Shown here: positions 44,425 to 53,600 of the stretch, piece by piece
Layout: each line of letters opens with the position of its first letter
How positions within the stretch are numbered: position 1 is the stretch's first letter
NCBI GenBank assembly: GCA_017645305.1
Contig: JAGCPD010000012.1
Coordinates: 1-64,000 of the forward strand
Direction of reading: 5' to 3'
Length of the DNA: 64,000 nucleotides
From: Bacteroidaceae bacterium
GTDB taxonomy: Bacteria; Bacteroidota; Bacteroidia; Bacteroidales; Bacteroidaceae
Program-made: the position numbers and the translations under genes
The notes under the pieces: model-generated
What the model was told of the DNA's origin: nothing
The model's database searches: none
Seen by the model: the letters and a program-made list of their open reading frames with translations, nothing else

Positions 44425-46437
44425 TCAATATAGGACAGCACCGCCGCAGGGCTGGATGACAAGTTTTATGATGCCTTTTTTGTCTGTTTTCAGCGGAAGA
44501 ACTGCCGAACCCGTAACAACACCTTTCTTGTCAGTAACATCAACGAGCAGGTTCTTTACGTTATACTCACTGATGTTGAGCGTTAAGTTAAGCGGTTCCT
44601 GCTGTGCATTAAGGGCAGCAATGTACCACTGGCCGGCATGACGGCGGGCCAATACCACATACTTACCAGGATAGCCGTCAATAAACCGCGTTTCGTCCCA
44701 CGTGGCGGGGATGGTCTTAAGGAAGTCCAGTTCATGCTGAGGCAATCCCCCATCAACCCCTCCTGTATGGGGAAGAAGATTATTGGGCTGGATGGCAATA
44801 CACTGAACGGCGGTCTGATTGGTGAAAGCAGTGGCTATCTCGAAAACATCTGTAGTCTTACGCGAATGACGGCTCTTATTGTCTGGCGACAAATAGCGGT
44901 TCATGATTACCCCACCCCAGTCCATCGTGCCTACTGCATTACGACAGAAAGGATGCAGGGTCAGTTCGAACGGCTCCTGAATAGCAGCATGTTCCGAGAA
45001 GAAGACGTTCTCGGAGGCCAGCACGGCCTCACTGGCCACATAATTGGGATACATACGCTCCCACCCACGCGGAATGGTGCAGCCGTGGAATATACACTGG
45101 ATGCCATAACGGTTGGCATCATAAAGGATATCCTCGTAAAGGCGCATGGTCTCCTGCTTGTCACCGGCAAAGAAATCCACCTTTATACCCTTTACCCCGA
45201 TACGCTGCAGCCAAGCCATTTCACGGTCACGTGCTATACTGTTGTGCATGATGTTACGGGGTGTCTGCGGCGCATCATTCCAGGCTCCGTTGCTGTTGTA
45301 CCAGAGCATGAGTGAGACACCTTTCTTCTGGGCATAGGCTGAAAGCTGGGATATGCGGTCACGCCCTATCCGTTCGTCCCACCAGTTATCTACAAGGCAT
45401 AACTCATAGCCCATAGCAGCTGCCAAATCAATGAACTTTACCTGATCGTCATAATTGATGCTGTTGTCCTGCCAGATAAGCCAGCTCCAAGTATAGCGTC
45501 CTCCCTTATACTCTTCTGAGGGTTCATAGAGTGGCAGTACCACATCATAGACAATTGTTGTTTCTACGATGGGCTTGAGTGTCTCGCCTACGGTAATGGT
45601 TCGCCAAGGAGTAGCTCCAGGAAGACCTATCTGTGCCCCTGTAGAGCCGAACCCGTTGTTCTCACCCTGCTGAGGATAGGCAATAGTATATCCCGTTGAA
45701 TATTGAGCATAGTCGCTAAGATGCGAACCGCAGTAATAACCGGCAACACCTGTCTCGGAGATAAGCACCCAGCCGCCATGCTCTGTACTGTTCCCCTTTG
45801 GCGAAGAGGTCGGGGGGAGACCGAACAGACAGGGGAAGGTATATCCCTGACCGTATGCCGAGCGCACATTCATGGGTGCGTCGGCACGGTAGCCCTCCTC
45901 ATAACTGGGTTTTGTGCGCTCCCAGCCCTTCATGGGGTCTATCTGAGGACAGAGGAATGTGGTGGTTCCGTCAGGCAAGCAGAAAGATGTAACCTCTTCT
46001 GTTATGACGGCACATTTGGGATTATCTGCTTTAGGCCGGGGAATAAGGTAGCGAAAAGCTAAATCGTTGTCTTCCACAATGAAATCTACCTCCATCTGCT
46101 GGTTTTTCCCGTTTTCAAAGCCTACGGTCAAAGTGTTGGCATTGAAACTGATATTGGACTGCTTTACCTGCCACATCCGGTAGTCGCCAGAGCATGTGCC
46201 TGCCTGTTCTTTTGTGATAGCGAGACCTTGGGAAAAGTCACCAAAATCAGCCTTGAATCCTAATCTGGAAGGCATCACCACGAGCTGTCCGTTCAGCGTA
46301 ACGCTGTAAGTGGCATAGCCGTCATTGTCACTAACGGTTACTACAAGCTTGCCGTTGGGCGAAGCAATCCTCGCCTCCTTTGCCGCCATGCTTAAAGACA
46401 GGAAGAGAAGAAAAGATAATAAAAGTTGTTTCTTCAT
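44425..46437 (-). CDS. Secreted GH97 glycosidase, probably retaining alpha-galactosidase type
   Basis: A 670-residue enzyme with signal peptide (MKKQLLLSFLLFLSLSMAA). The N-terminal beta-sandwich is followed by the catalytic barrel: GRYTWSWLIWQDNSINYDDQVKFIDLAAAMG, GYELCLVDNWWDE, GVKGIKVDFFAGDKQ, HGCTIPRGWERMYPNYVASEAV and TWDETRFIDGYPGKYVVLARR. By my recollection the Asp in KVDFF marks the retaining, alpha-galactosidase-like branch, whereas SusB-type inverting alpha-glucosidases lack it. Two short in-frame segments (PPTSSPKGNS near residue 207-216, and PHTGGVDGGLPQ near 554-565) are not typical of the family and coincide with copies of a GC-rich repeat. No T9SS tail, so probably periplasmic. 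Confidence 0.88.
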   Translation of the reverse strand: MKKQLLLSFLLFLSLSMAAKEARIASPNGKLVVTVSDNDGYATYSVTLNGQLVVMPSRLGFKADFGDFSQGLAITKEQAGTCSGDYRMWQVKQSNISFNANTLTVGFENGKNQQMEVDFIVEDNDLAFRYLIPRPKADNPKCAVITEEVTSFCLPDGTTTFLCPQIDPMKGWERTKPSYEEGYRADAPMNVRSAYGQGYTFPCLFGLPPTSSPKGNSTEHGGWVLISETGVAGYYCGSHLSDYAQYSTGYTIAYPQQGENNGFGSTGAQIGLPGATPWRTITVGETLKPIVETTIVYDVVLPLYEPSEEYKGGRYTWSWLIWQDNSINYDDQVKFIDLAAAMGYELCLVDNWWDERIGRDRISQLSAYAQKKGVSLMLWYNSNGAWNDAPQTPRNIMHNSIARDREMAWLQRIGVKGIKVDFFAGDKQETMRLYEDILYDANRYGIQCIFHGCTIPRGWERMYPNYVASEAVLASENVFFSEHAAIQEPFELTLHPFCRNAVGTMDWGGVIMNRYLSPDNKSRHSRKTTDVFEIATAFTNQTAVQCIAIQPNNLLPHTGGVDGGLPQHELDFLKTIPATWDETRFIDGYPGKYVVLARRHAGQWYIAALNAQQEPLNLTLNISEYNVKNLLVDVTDKKGVVTGSAVLPLKTDKKGIIKLVIQPCGGAVLY
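44744..44776. repeat. GC-rich repeat element inserted in frame in the GH97 gene (3' copy)
   Basis: On the coding strand the core reads CCCCATACAGGAGGGGTTGA followed by TGGGGGA, resembling the spacer elements at 70-118 and 13571-13608. It encodes LLPHTGGVDGGLP, where related enzymes, as I remember them, are shorter. Confidence 0.5.
45791..45826. repeat. GC-rich repeat element inserted in frame in the GH97 gene (5' copy)
   Basis: On the coding strand it reads TCTCCCCCCGACCTCTTCGC then CAAAGGGGAA, that is the opposite orientation to the copy at 44744. It encodes LPPTSSPKGNS between PCLFG and GGWVLISETG, two blocks that are normally close together in GH97. Confidence 0.5.
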
Positions 46438-46498
46438 TGCGATTTCATTTTTTTACGCGAGCCTAATAAAATTATATTCTCTATGCCCACTGAGCTGC

Positions 46499-46530
46499 CA
46501 AAGTTACGAATAAGCGAGAGATTTTCCAAA
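46499..46530 (-). promoter_or_regulatory. Promoter of the GH97 gene, proximal copy
   Basis: On the minus strand TTTG (46527-46530), 20 bp, TAACTTTG (46499-46506). The spacer contains TCTCGCTTATTCG. Confidence 0.75.
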
Positions 46531-46572
46531 TTTATTTGAGAAAATCCGAGCGGAAGTAAGTTCGGCGACTGC

Positions 46573-46603
46573 CAATGTTACGAATAAGCGAGAGAACTGC
46601 AAA
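46573..46603 (-). promoter_or_regulatory. Promoter-like duplicate upstream of the GH97 gene, distal copy
   Basis: On the minus strand TTTG (46600-46603), 19 bp, TAACATTG (46573-46580). It shares an 18-bp identical stretch with the proximal copy (TCTCTCGCTTATTCGTAA). Confidence 0.6.
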
Positions 46604-46629
46604 AGAAAAGCTAGTTTTTTTCGTTTTTC

Positions 46630-46661
46630 CTTGTCATGAATGAAGGAAATAAGTACCTTTA
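46630..46661 (+). promoter_or_regulatory. Promoter of the Dabb gene
   Basis: CTTG (46630-46633), 20-bp spacer, TACCTTTA (46654-46661). One deviation in each box. Confidence 0.5.
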
Positions 46662-46732
46662 CACCGTTTTAAACATGAGGAAGCATTTAGCCAACAGGAC
46701 AGCCCCCTACTGAAAGTTTGAAATGGAGATTA

Positions 46733-46759
46733 AAAAGTGATAAGTGAAAAGTGAAAAAC
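46733..46759. repeat. Heptad repeat in the Dabb leader
   Basis: AAAAGTG, ATAAGTG, AAAAGTG, AAAAAC in succession, 32 bp before the Dabb start codon. Confidence 0.6.
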
Positions 46760-46790
46760 AATATAACGTAATAAAGATGTATTAAACAAG

Positions 46791-47096
46791 ATGGTAAAGC
46801 ACATTATTCTTTGGACATTGAATCCTGAACTTTCTGAGGAGAAGAAAGCACAAGTGAAACTGGGTATAAAAGAGGGGCTGGAAGGCCTGAAAGGGAAAGT
46901 GCCCGGATTGGTAGATGTAGTGGTTAATATCAGCGGCCGGCTGGCATCAAGCAACTGCGATGTGATGCTGGACTCAACACTGGAGAGTGCTGAAGCACTA
47001 AAGGCATACGCCACCCACCCTGCTCATGTGGCTGTGGCAGACAACAAGGTACGTCCCTATACAGTACAACGTACCTGTCTGGATTTCGAGGTTTAA
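46791..47096 (+). CDS. Dabb-domain protein (stress-responsive alpha/beta barrel)
   Basis: A 101-residue protein made of one Dabb domain: MVKHIILWTLN start, LEGLKGKVPGLVDVVVNI in the middle, and AYATHPAHVAVADNKVRPYT with the conserved His pair near the end. Dabb proteins are small ferredoxin-like-fold dimers; some are cyclases or stress-induced, but most bacterial ones have no assigned reaction. No signal peptide, so cytoplasmic. It is convergent with the channel gene, with only 3 bp between the stop codons, and no operon partner on the plus strand. Confidence 0.85.
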   Translation: MVKHIILWTLNPELSEEKKAQVKLGIKEGLEGLKGKVPGLVDVVVNISGRLASSNCDVMLDSTLESAEALKAYATHPAHVAVADNKVRPYTVQRTCLDFEV

Positions 47097-47099
47097 ATC

Positions 47100-47966
47100 C
47101 TATCTATCCCTAACTTCTGTTCCACAATGAGGACAGAAGTGGGCTTTATGAGGCAAAGGACTGCCGCATTCCTTGCACTTCTGACGGGGAGGTATCATCT
47201 TGCCGTGATCATGAACAAACTGGGCGCTGACAATACCAGTGGGAACTGCCAATATGGTATAGCCCATTAACATAACAACGGCACTGAGCATACGTCCAAA
47301 GGGAGTGACGGGAGCAATATCGCCATACCCGACGGTGGTCATGGTAACCACGGCCCAATAGATACTGGTGGGAATGTCCGTAAACGGCGTGTCTGCCGCA
47401 CCACCCTCGACCATAAACATTAAAGTGCCCATTGCTATTACCATGATAACCATAAAGAGGAAGAACACCATTATCTTGCGGCTACTGAGAATGAGAGAAC
47501 GCAAGAGAAGGTCGCCCTCCTCAAGGAAGCTGAACAGCTTAAACACGCGGAAAACCCTTATAAGACGGAAGGTCCTGACAACCATCAGGTAACGTACAGG
47601 TCCGAATATCCATCCCACATAAAGGGGTAATGTGCTTAGCAAATCCACAATGCCAAAGAAACTGAAAGCATACTTACGCGGATGGGGCGAACAATAAAGA
47701 CGCAGCAGATACTCCAAGGTAAAGAAGAAGGTAAACACATACTCCAAAACCGTGAAAATCTGCTTAGCCAAAGGAGGAATCCCCCGTGTGCTCTCTACTA
47801 TTACCACCAAGATACTTAGCACAATACACCATAGCAAGGCCACATCGAAGGCCTTGCCAATGGGTGTATTGCTCTGGAAAATAGTAACATAGAGTTTGCG
47901 CTGCAAGGCTTCGTTATACAGAAAACGATACCAGGATTCGCGGGCGCAAGTTATGGGATTCTTCAT
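47100..47966 (-). CDS. Voltage-gated-type potassium channel with C-terminal zinc ribbon
   Basis: A 288-residue six-helix channel. Helices S1-S4 lie at about residues 40-160; S4 is arginine-rich (YLMVVRTFRLIRVFRVFKLF), as in voltage sensors. The pore helix and selectivity filter are SIYWAVVTMTTVGYGDIAP (about 200-216; TVGYGD is the K+ filter), followed by S6 (MLSAVVMLMGYTILAVPTGIV). The cytoplasmic tail holds two CxxC pairs (CKECGSPLPHKAHFCPHCG, about 263-281), a zinc-ribbon. It resembles bacterial KvAP/Kch-like channels; the zinc ribbon in place of a RCK domain is unusual to me. Monocistronic by position, 30 bp downstream of nagA on the same strand. Confidence 0.9.
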   Translation of the reverse strand: MKNPITCARESWYRFLYNEALQRKLYVTIFQSNTPIGKAFDVALLWCIVLSILVVIVESTRGIPPLAKQIFTVLEYVFTFFFTLEYLLRLYCSPHPRKYAFSFFGIVDLLSTLPLYVGWIFGPVRYLMVVRTFRLIRVFRVFKLFSFLEEGDLLLRSLILSSRKIMVFFLFMVIMVIAMGTLMFMVEGGAADTPFTDIPTSIYWAVVTMTTVGYGDIAPVTPFGRMLSAVVMLMGYTILAVPTGIVSAQFVHDHGKMIPPRQKCKECGSPLPHKAHFCPHCGTEVRDR

Positions 47967-47996
47967 GCAATTAGCAGTTAGCGTTAAAGGCTCTAC

Positions 47997-49160
47997 CTAA
48001 AAAAGCGAATTCTCTATTATCTTGCCCATCTGCCAAACACAACGCACTTTCAGTTTGTCATCAAGCACTACGATATCAGCATCCTTACCACGTGAGAGCG
48101 TACCTTTCCGCCCCTGAATTCCCATAATATGAGCTGGGGTATCAGTTATCATCTTCACAGCATCCTCGAGTGGCACATCAGCCTGCTGCACCATGGTACG
48201 GATAAGACGGTCTGCCGTAGCACAGGATCCTGCCAAAGCACCAGAACCGGTGAGTTTGCAAACACCATCCTCGACATATACACGTGAATCATAAGCCTTA
48301 GCATCTTTTCCTGCAGCCGCAGGAGCCAGAGCATCTGTAACAAGAGCCATACGCTCTACACCCTTCACCTTATAGGCCATACGCAAAATGGTAGGAGGCA
48401 CATGTATGCCGTCGGCCACACACTCTATAGTCATATCGTCGATGAGGTAAACACTCTCTACCGTTCCCTCGTACTTATAGCCCTGTTTGTTGTGGAATCC
48501 AGGCATAGCGTTATAGAAATGAGTTACATGTGTGAAACCGACCTCGAATGCCGAACGGACATCGCTGTACTCGGCATTGGTATGAGCAATACTGGGCAGG
48601 ACACCCTTCTCTGCACAATACTTACCAAACTGTAGGGCGCCTGGCAATTCGGGAGCAGCATCCCAACGAGCCAGACAGTCGGAATGTTCCACTACTGGAA
48701 TATATTCGTTGGGATCGGGGTTCTTCAACCATTCCGGCATCTGTGCGCCTGCCTTGTTAGGATTAAGGTAATGACCCTCAAGATGCAGACCCATAATGGG
48801 ACTGTCCGGCTCCTTCATAAGCTTTTCGCAGGTTTCTACTGCCTTCTCTATCATGGGAACAGTACTACTGCTGAGCGTGGGAAAGATGCTGGTGGTTCCG
48901 AACTTGGCATGAGCTTGTACCGCAGTACGGAAAGCCTCTTCGGTTCCTTCCTGGAAATCACTTCCGCCTCCACCGTGAACATGCATCTCAATGAATCCGG
49001 GCACAACACACATACCCTTGGCATCTATGAGTTCTGCTCCAATGACTGCCAAATCGCAATTTGTGACTTCAAGTATTTTTCCGTCGCGAAGAATGACACT
49101 GCCATCCCTAAGCCACCCTTGAGGGGTGAGTATGCGACCATTAATGATTTGTGTTAACAT
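47997..49160 (-). CDS. nagA: N-acetylglucosamine-6-phosphate deacetylase
   Basis: A 387-residue amidohydrolase. Motifs: VVPGFIEMHVHGGGG (HxH metal site, about residue 60), MGLHLEGHYLNPNKAG (Glu metal ligand, about 128), SIAHTNAEY (about 196), VTHFYNAMPGFH (about 217) and LVTDALAPA (catalytic Asp, about 279), ending with SRGKDADIVVLDDKLKV. NagA converts GlcNAc-6-P to GlcN-6-P and acetate in the cytoplasm. It is encoded 37 bp downstream of glmM, which uses the glucosamine phosphate pool for cell-wall precursors, so the pair makes metabolic sense. No nagB is nearby. Confidence 0.94.
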   Translation of the reverse strand: MLTQIINGRILTPQGWLRDGSVILRDGKILEVTNCDLAVIGAELIDAKGMCVVPGFIEMHVHGGGGSDFQEGTEEAFRTAVQAHAKFGTTSIFPTLSSSTVPMIEKAVETCEKLMKEPDSPIMGLHLEGHYLNPNKAGAQMPEWLKNPDPNEYIPVVEHSDCLARWDAAPELPGALQFGKYCAEKGVLPSIAHTNAEYSDVRSAFEVGFTHVTHFYNAMPGFHNKQGYKYEGTVESVYLIDDMTIECVADGIHVPPTILRMAYKVKGVERMALVTDALAPAAAGKDAKAYDSRVYVEDGVCKLTGSGALAGSCATADRLIRTMVQQADVPLEDAVKMITDTPAHIMGIQGRKGTLSRGKDADIVVLDDKLKVRCVWQMGKIIENSLF

Positions 49161-49197
49161 AGGTATGTTTTTTGATTAATGCTTAATATTCAATGGT

Positions 49198-50583
49198 TTA
49201 AACCATGCTATATACCACATCCATTATCTGCTTGCCTATCTCGTCGGCTGCCTGCATTGTGCTGGCTTCGCTATAGACACGGATAATAGGTTCTGTATTG
49301 GATTTACGCAGGTGTACCCATTTATCGGGGAAGTCAATCTTCACACCGTCAATGTCGTTTACCTCTTCATTCTTATAAAGTTCCTTTACCTTTGCCAGAA
49401 TAGCATCAACATCTGTATCAGGAGTGAGGTCGATACGGTTCTTGGCTATAAAATAAGGAGGATAGGTGGCACGAAGCTCGCTGGCTTTCATCTCTTTCTT
49501 AGCCATATAGGTAAGAATAAGGGCAATGCCAACCAAAGCATCTCTTCCGTAATGAGCGGCAGGATATATAACGCCACCATTACCTTCGCCGCCAATAACA
49601 GCACCCGTCTCCTTCATCTTAGTAACAACATTTACCTCACCGACGGCAGCGGCATTATACTCACACCCATACTTACGGGTGACATCGCGCAAGGCACGCG
49701 TACTGCTGAGGTTGCTGACAGTATTTCCTGGAGTGTGCTGGAGAATATAGTCGGCTACCGTTACAAGGGTGTATTCCTCTCCGTACATAGTTCCATCCTC
49801 GCAGAAAAGTGCCAGACGGTCAACATCGGGATCAACTACAAAACCTATATCGTGTTCGCCTTTCTGCATAAGCGCCTTGATGTCCGCAAGATTCTTCTCA
49901 AGAGGCTCGGGGTTATGCTGGAAATCTCCTGTCGGTTCAGTAAAGAGACCTGTTACGGTCTGTACACCTAACTGCTTGAGCAATTTAGGTAGGATAACGC
50001 CTCCAACACTGTTTACACTGTCGAAAGCCACCCGGAAATTAGCCTTCTTGATGGCATCAACATCCACAAGGTCAAGTCCCAAAACCATATCAATATGTTT
50101 CTGGTCATAGGTATTGTCTTCGGTATAGCTGCCCAGATGGTCAACATCGGCATACTCAAAATCTTCTGCCTCGGCGATACGAAGCACTTCATTTCCTTCC
50201 TCTTTATTGAGGAACTCGCCCTTCTCGTTCAACAACTTCAGCGCATTCCACATACGGGGGTTGTGACTGGCCGTAATGATGATACCTCCACAAGCCCCTT
50301 CCATCGTAACAGCAATCTCTGTAGTGGGAGTAGTGGCCAACCCGATATTAACAACATCAAAGCCCATACCCATAAGGGTACCGCAAACAACATTTTTTAC
50401 CATGGGGCCGGAAATGCGGGCATCCCGCCCTACAACAATCTTATTGCTCTGCACCTTGGTAGTACGACGAATCAGCGTAGCATAAGCTGATGTAAACTTA
50501 ACAATATCAAGAGGATTCAGCGTATCGCCTGCCTTGCCTCCAATAGTGCCTCGAATACCGGAAATTGATTTAATCAGTGTCAT
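49198..50583 (-). CDS. glmM: Phosphoglucosamine mutase (alpha-D-phosphohexomutase family)
   Basis: A 461-residue phosphohexomutase. The phosphoserine loop is GGIIITASHNPRMWNALK (about residue 97-114), the Mg2+ loop DPDVDRLALF (about 243), the sugar-specificity loop GGEGNGGVIYP (about 330) and the phosphate-binding loop LRKSNTEPIIRVYSEA (about 427-442). The EGNGG and RKSNTEP forms fit GlmM better than phosphoglucomutase or phosphomannomutase. It interconverts GlcN-6-P and GlcN-1-P for UDP-GlcNAc synthesis. It lies between the second CotH gene (34 bp upstream) and nagA (37 bp downstream), all on the minus strand. Confidence 0.88.
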   Translation of the reverse strand: MTLIKSISGIRGTIGGKAGDTLNPLDIVKFTSAYATLIRRTTKVQSNKIVVGRDARISGPMVKNVVCGTLMGMGFDVVNIGLATTPTTEIAVTMEGACGGIIITASHNPRMWNALKLLNEKGEFLNKEEGNEVLRIAEAEDFEYADVDHLGSYTEDNTYDQKHIDMVLGLDLVDVDAIKKANFRVAFDSVNSVGGVILPKLLKQLGVQTVTGLFTEPTGDFQHNPEPLEKNLADIKALMQKGEHDIGFVVDPDVDRLALFCEDGTMYGEEYTLVTVADYILQHTPGNTVSNLSSTRALRDVTRKYGCEYNAAAVGEVNVVTKMKETGAVIGGEGNGGVIYPAAHYGRDALVGIALILTYMAKKEMKASELRATYPPYFIAKNRIDLTPDTDVDAILAKVKELYKNEEVNDIDGVKIDFPDKWVHLRKSNTEPIIRVYSEASTMQAADEIGKQIMDVVYSMV

Positions 50584-50617
50584 AATTATATCTGTTTTGG
50601 TTTATGAATTAAGTTTT

Positions 50618-53600
50618 TTATTTTACTATTACCTTCTTTCCGTTTACAACATATACCCCGCTATGCATAATACGCTGTAAACGCACACCCATAATATTAT
50701 ACACTTCCGCATCAGCAGGCAGGGCCTGAAGTGAAAGCACAGAAACCTCGGGGTCTTCTATAACATGGACGCTTATACTGCCCGAGATACGACTGCCGTC
50801 TGTGGCTGTAGCGGTGACAACGGCGTCTCCCAGATTACCTGCCACAACATTTCCCTGTTGGTCAACAGATGCAATGCTGGCGTCAGAAGTAGTCCAAGAA
50901 AGTTCCTTATTGGTAGCCAAAGCTGGTAAAACAATTGGGGCAAGTGTTGTCTGCCCGCCTTGTATGATGCTGACTTCGGATTCGGAGAATGAGATGCTGC
51001 TGATATATGTTTTGGCGAATGTGACGTTATACGATGCATCATTGACCTGTGCGCGTGAACCGTCGGGTGCTGCCACACGGATATTGCTCAGTGTGAATTC
51101 AGAAGTATCCGTGAATGCAGAATCTGCATCAATAACAAAGAAGAATGCAACACCTGTCCTGCTGGCAAGAGGCTCTTGCACCGGTGAATAAGCAAGGATT
51201 CTAATACCGTCTACAATCTGGCCAGCTCTTATTATATGAGACTCTGACTTGATGGCTCCTAAATCTACTGATTCCATATTGGCAGAAAGAAGAGGTCCGA
51301 AACGAACATCGACCTGCCAGGCCGTAGCTGTCTGAGCAGCAGAAAGAGTAACATTTACCTTACGCGTGCCGCCCGCTTTAATGGTGGTGTTGGCAGCATA
51401 CAGGCGAGCTGTAAAAGTTTCTTCCTTCTGCACATTATTGTCGATGTAGTTACGCAGAGCAACTATATCATATACATCAATGGCCCGGTCTCTGTTCATG
51501 TCAGCAAGATTCACAGGGAAATTCTCTGAAATGGGATTCAGAATATAATCTGCCAAAGCCTCTATATCTGCCTCTGTTACCTTACCGTCACCGTTAACGT
51601 CACCCTTGATGCTAATGGTACTGTAATACGTCCCGTCTGCAGCCCTGAAAACAGTTCCGTGCGTATTGTCGAAAACCGGATGCGCATCTGTACCTATTGT
51701 CTGATACCAACTAACGTCCTCGCTGGCTTCTCCGTTTAATTTGTAACATAGCTCACCACTCGTCACCGCCTCCATAGATATCCTGGAAACCTGATCCCCA
51801 AAAGTACTATAACAATTATCCAGCGAGATGCCGCCACGAACCATATCATAACCCCAATCGTAACCGGTTACCGTTCCTATGTTCCAACAATTCTGTATTA
51901 TTCCATTATTACCTATCCAACCACACAAGGAAGCACTTTCCATCCCACCAGAAACTGTTCCTGTATTGTAGCAGTCAGAAATGAAAATCTCGCACGAAGA
52001 ATCCAGATTACAGCCTATAATACCAGCCGCATTCTGGGCCGAAGCTGTAATATCTGCTTCGTTACCCACACATGAAATGGTAACTAAACCAGATCCGGAG
52101 CTAACACCAACAAGACCTACGTATGCAGCGCCACGGATAGAACAGCTGCTGTCCAAAACAAGATTCTTAATGGTTGCACCTCCTGTAACAGTTCCGAAAA
52201 CTCCCAAGCCATTACCCCCCGTTATATTTAGATTCTTTATACGGAATCCCCTTCCGTTAAAGATTCCCTTAAACGGGTTTGACTCTGTTCCTATAGGTGT
52301 ATAGATGGAAGAATATGCTGCCATGTCTATGTCTGCCGTGAGATAGGCATCCGACCCATTTGCTCCTCTGCTGACAGCATCTGCAAAAGCCAGCAATTCC
52401 TTGGCATTAGAAATATAATAAGTGCTGTCCTTATAGATGGGGTCAGGTTCGTAATTAAGGTATTTATCTATCCACGCAATACGTGCCGGGATATAACTGC
52501 GCAAAACATTCACCTCTGCGTTGAAAGAACCAAGTGCAGAGACGTTCTGGTGCACCCTGCTGTTAAGAATCGGCCAACGAATGAAATTGAGCTGTGCCGA
52601 AGCATCCATCTCTTGCGCCATACTGTCAACATAAGCAACAAGCGTCTTCTCGTCAAGTAGCCCTACCTTGCGACAGTCTTTCCAAAGTTGCCTAAGCTGC
52701 TGGTCAGTGGCTTTATCACTGAGCAGACGGGATACAAACGTCTTCATGTTACCTGCCGCACTGCCACCTCGATATGCCCAATCGCTGCGACCGTTGACAG
52801 GATAGATACGCTGGTCGTTGTCGAAGGCCAAGTCGAAGTCCCAGCTGGGAGCGACATGGAACTGGGATTCCTCACGCTCTTTATACATGTATGTACTCCA
52901 ATAAGTATCCATGTTACCAGAAAACTCGCCTATAATGAAGTGCTTGAGGAAAGATTCCGCATCAAGGTATTTGCGATAACCATCCACAAGATCGGTATAG
53001 TTACTGGAAAAAAGTGCTGACTCCATCAGATTAAAGTAGTTCCTAATGTAATTGTGCTGCTGAGTGGTAATGTCCTCGTCACCCGGATGCTTAATAGTGA
53101 CGGGGTTGCCCCGACTACTGTTAAACCAACTTGTCTCTTGGTTGGCGTAGGCATCAACCTCTATAAGATAACCGCCGGTCAGTTCAGGCTCCTCGTTGTC
53201 CCAGACCTCCATTTCGGTAACAGGAACACGATTTTTATCTACCGACACCTGATCACAGAGCTGGTAACAACCTTTGTATTCGCCATTCATGATAACATCG
53301 ACTGGCTGGCAATAAGGCGTATAGAGAGCTCCTACGCGCTTGCTTACCTCGAAAGCCAGACAGTTACGCATGAGTGTCTTATCACCATAGTTGTTGATAA
53401 GAGTCCACTTCTTGGCCTTTGCCGGACTTTCCTGAGCCGAACCCTTGAGCATTCGGTGACTGTTGCCGTCTGCAAACTTGATACGCCAAGGCTTCTTAGG
53501 GAATCCCCAGGAAGCATTGCCACGACCTCGGGTAGTGATAGGATATTCCTGAATACGAGTACCGTGGTCATAAGTGATAGTAATGAAGGAAGGCAACTCA

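Noticed and set aside
49088..49130. GC-rich stretch at the start of nagA as another inserted hairpin repeat
   Set aside because: It encodes LTPQGWLRDGSV, which fits the ordinary NagA N-terminus, so coincidence is more likely than insertion.
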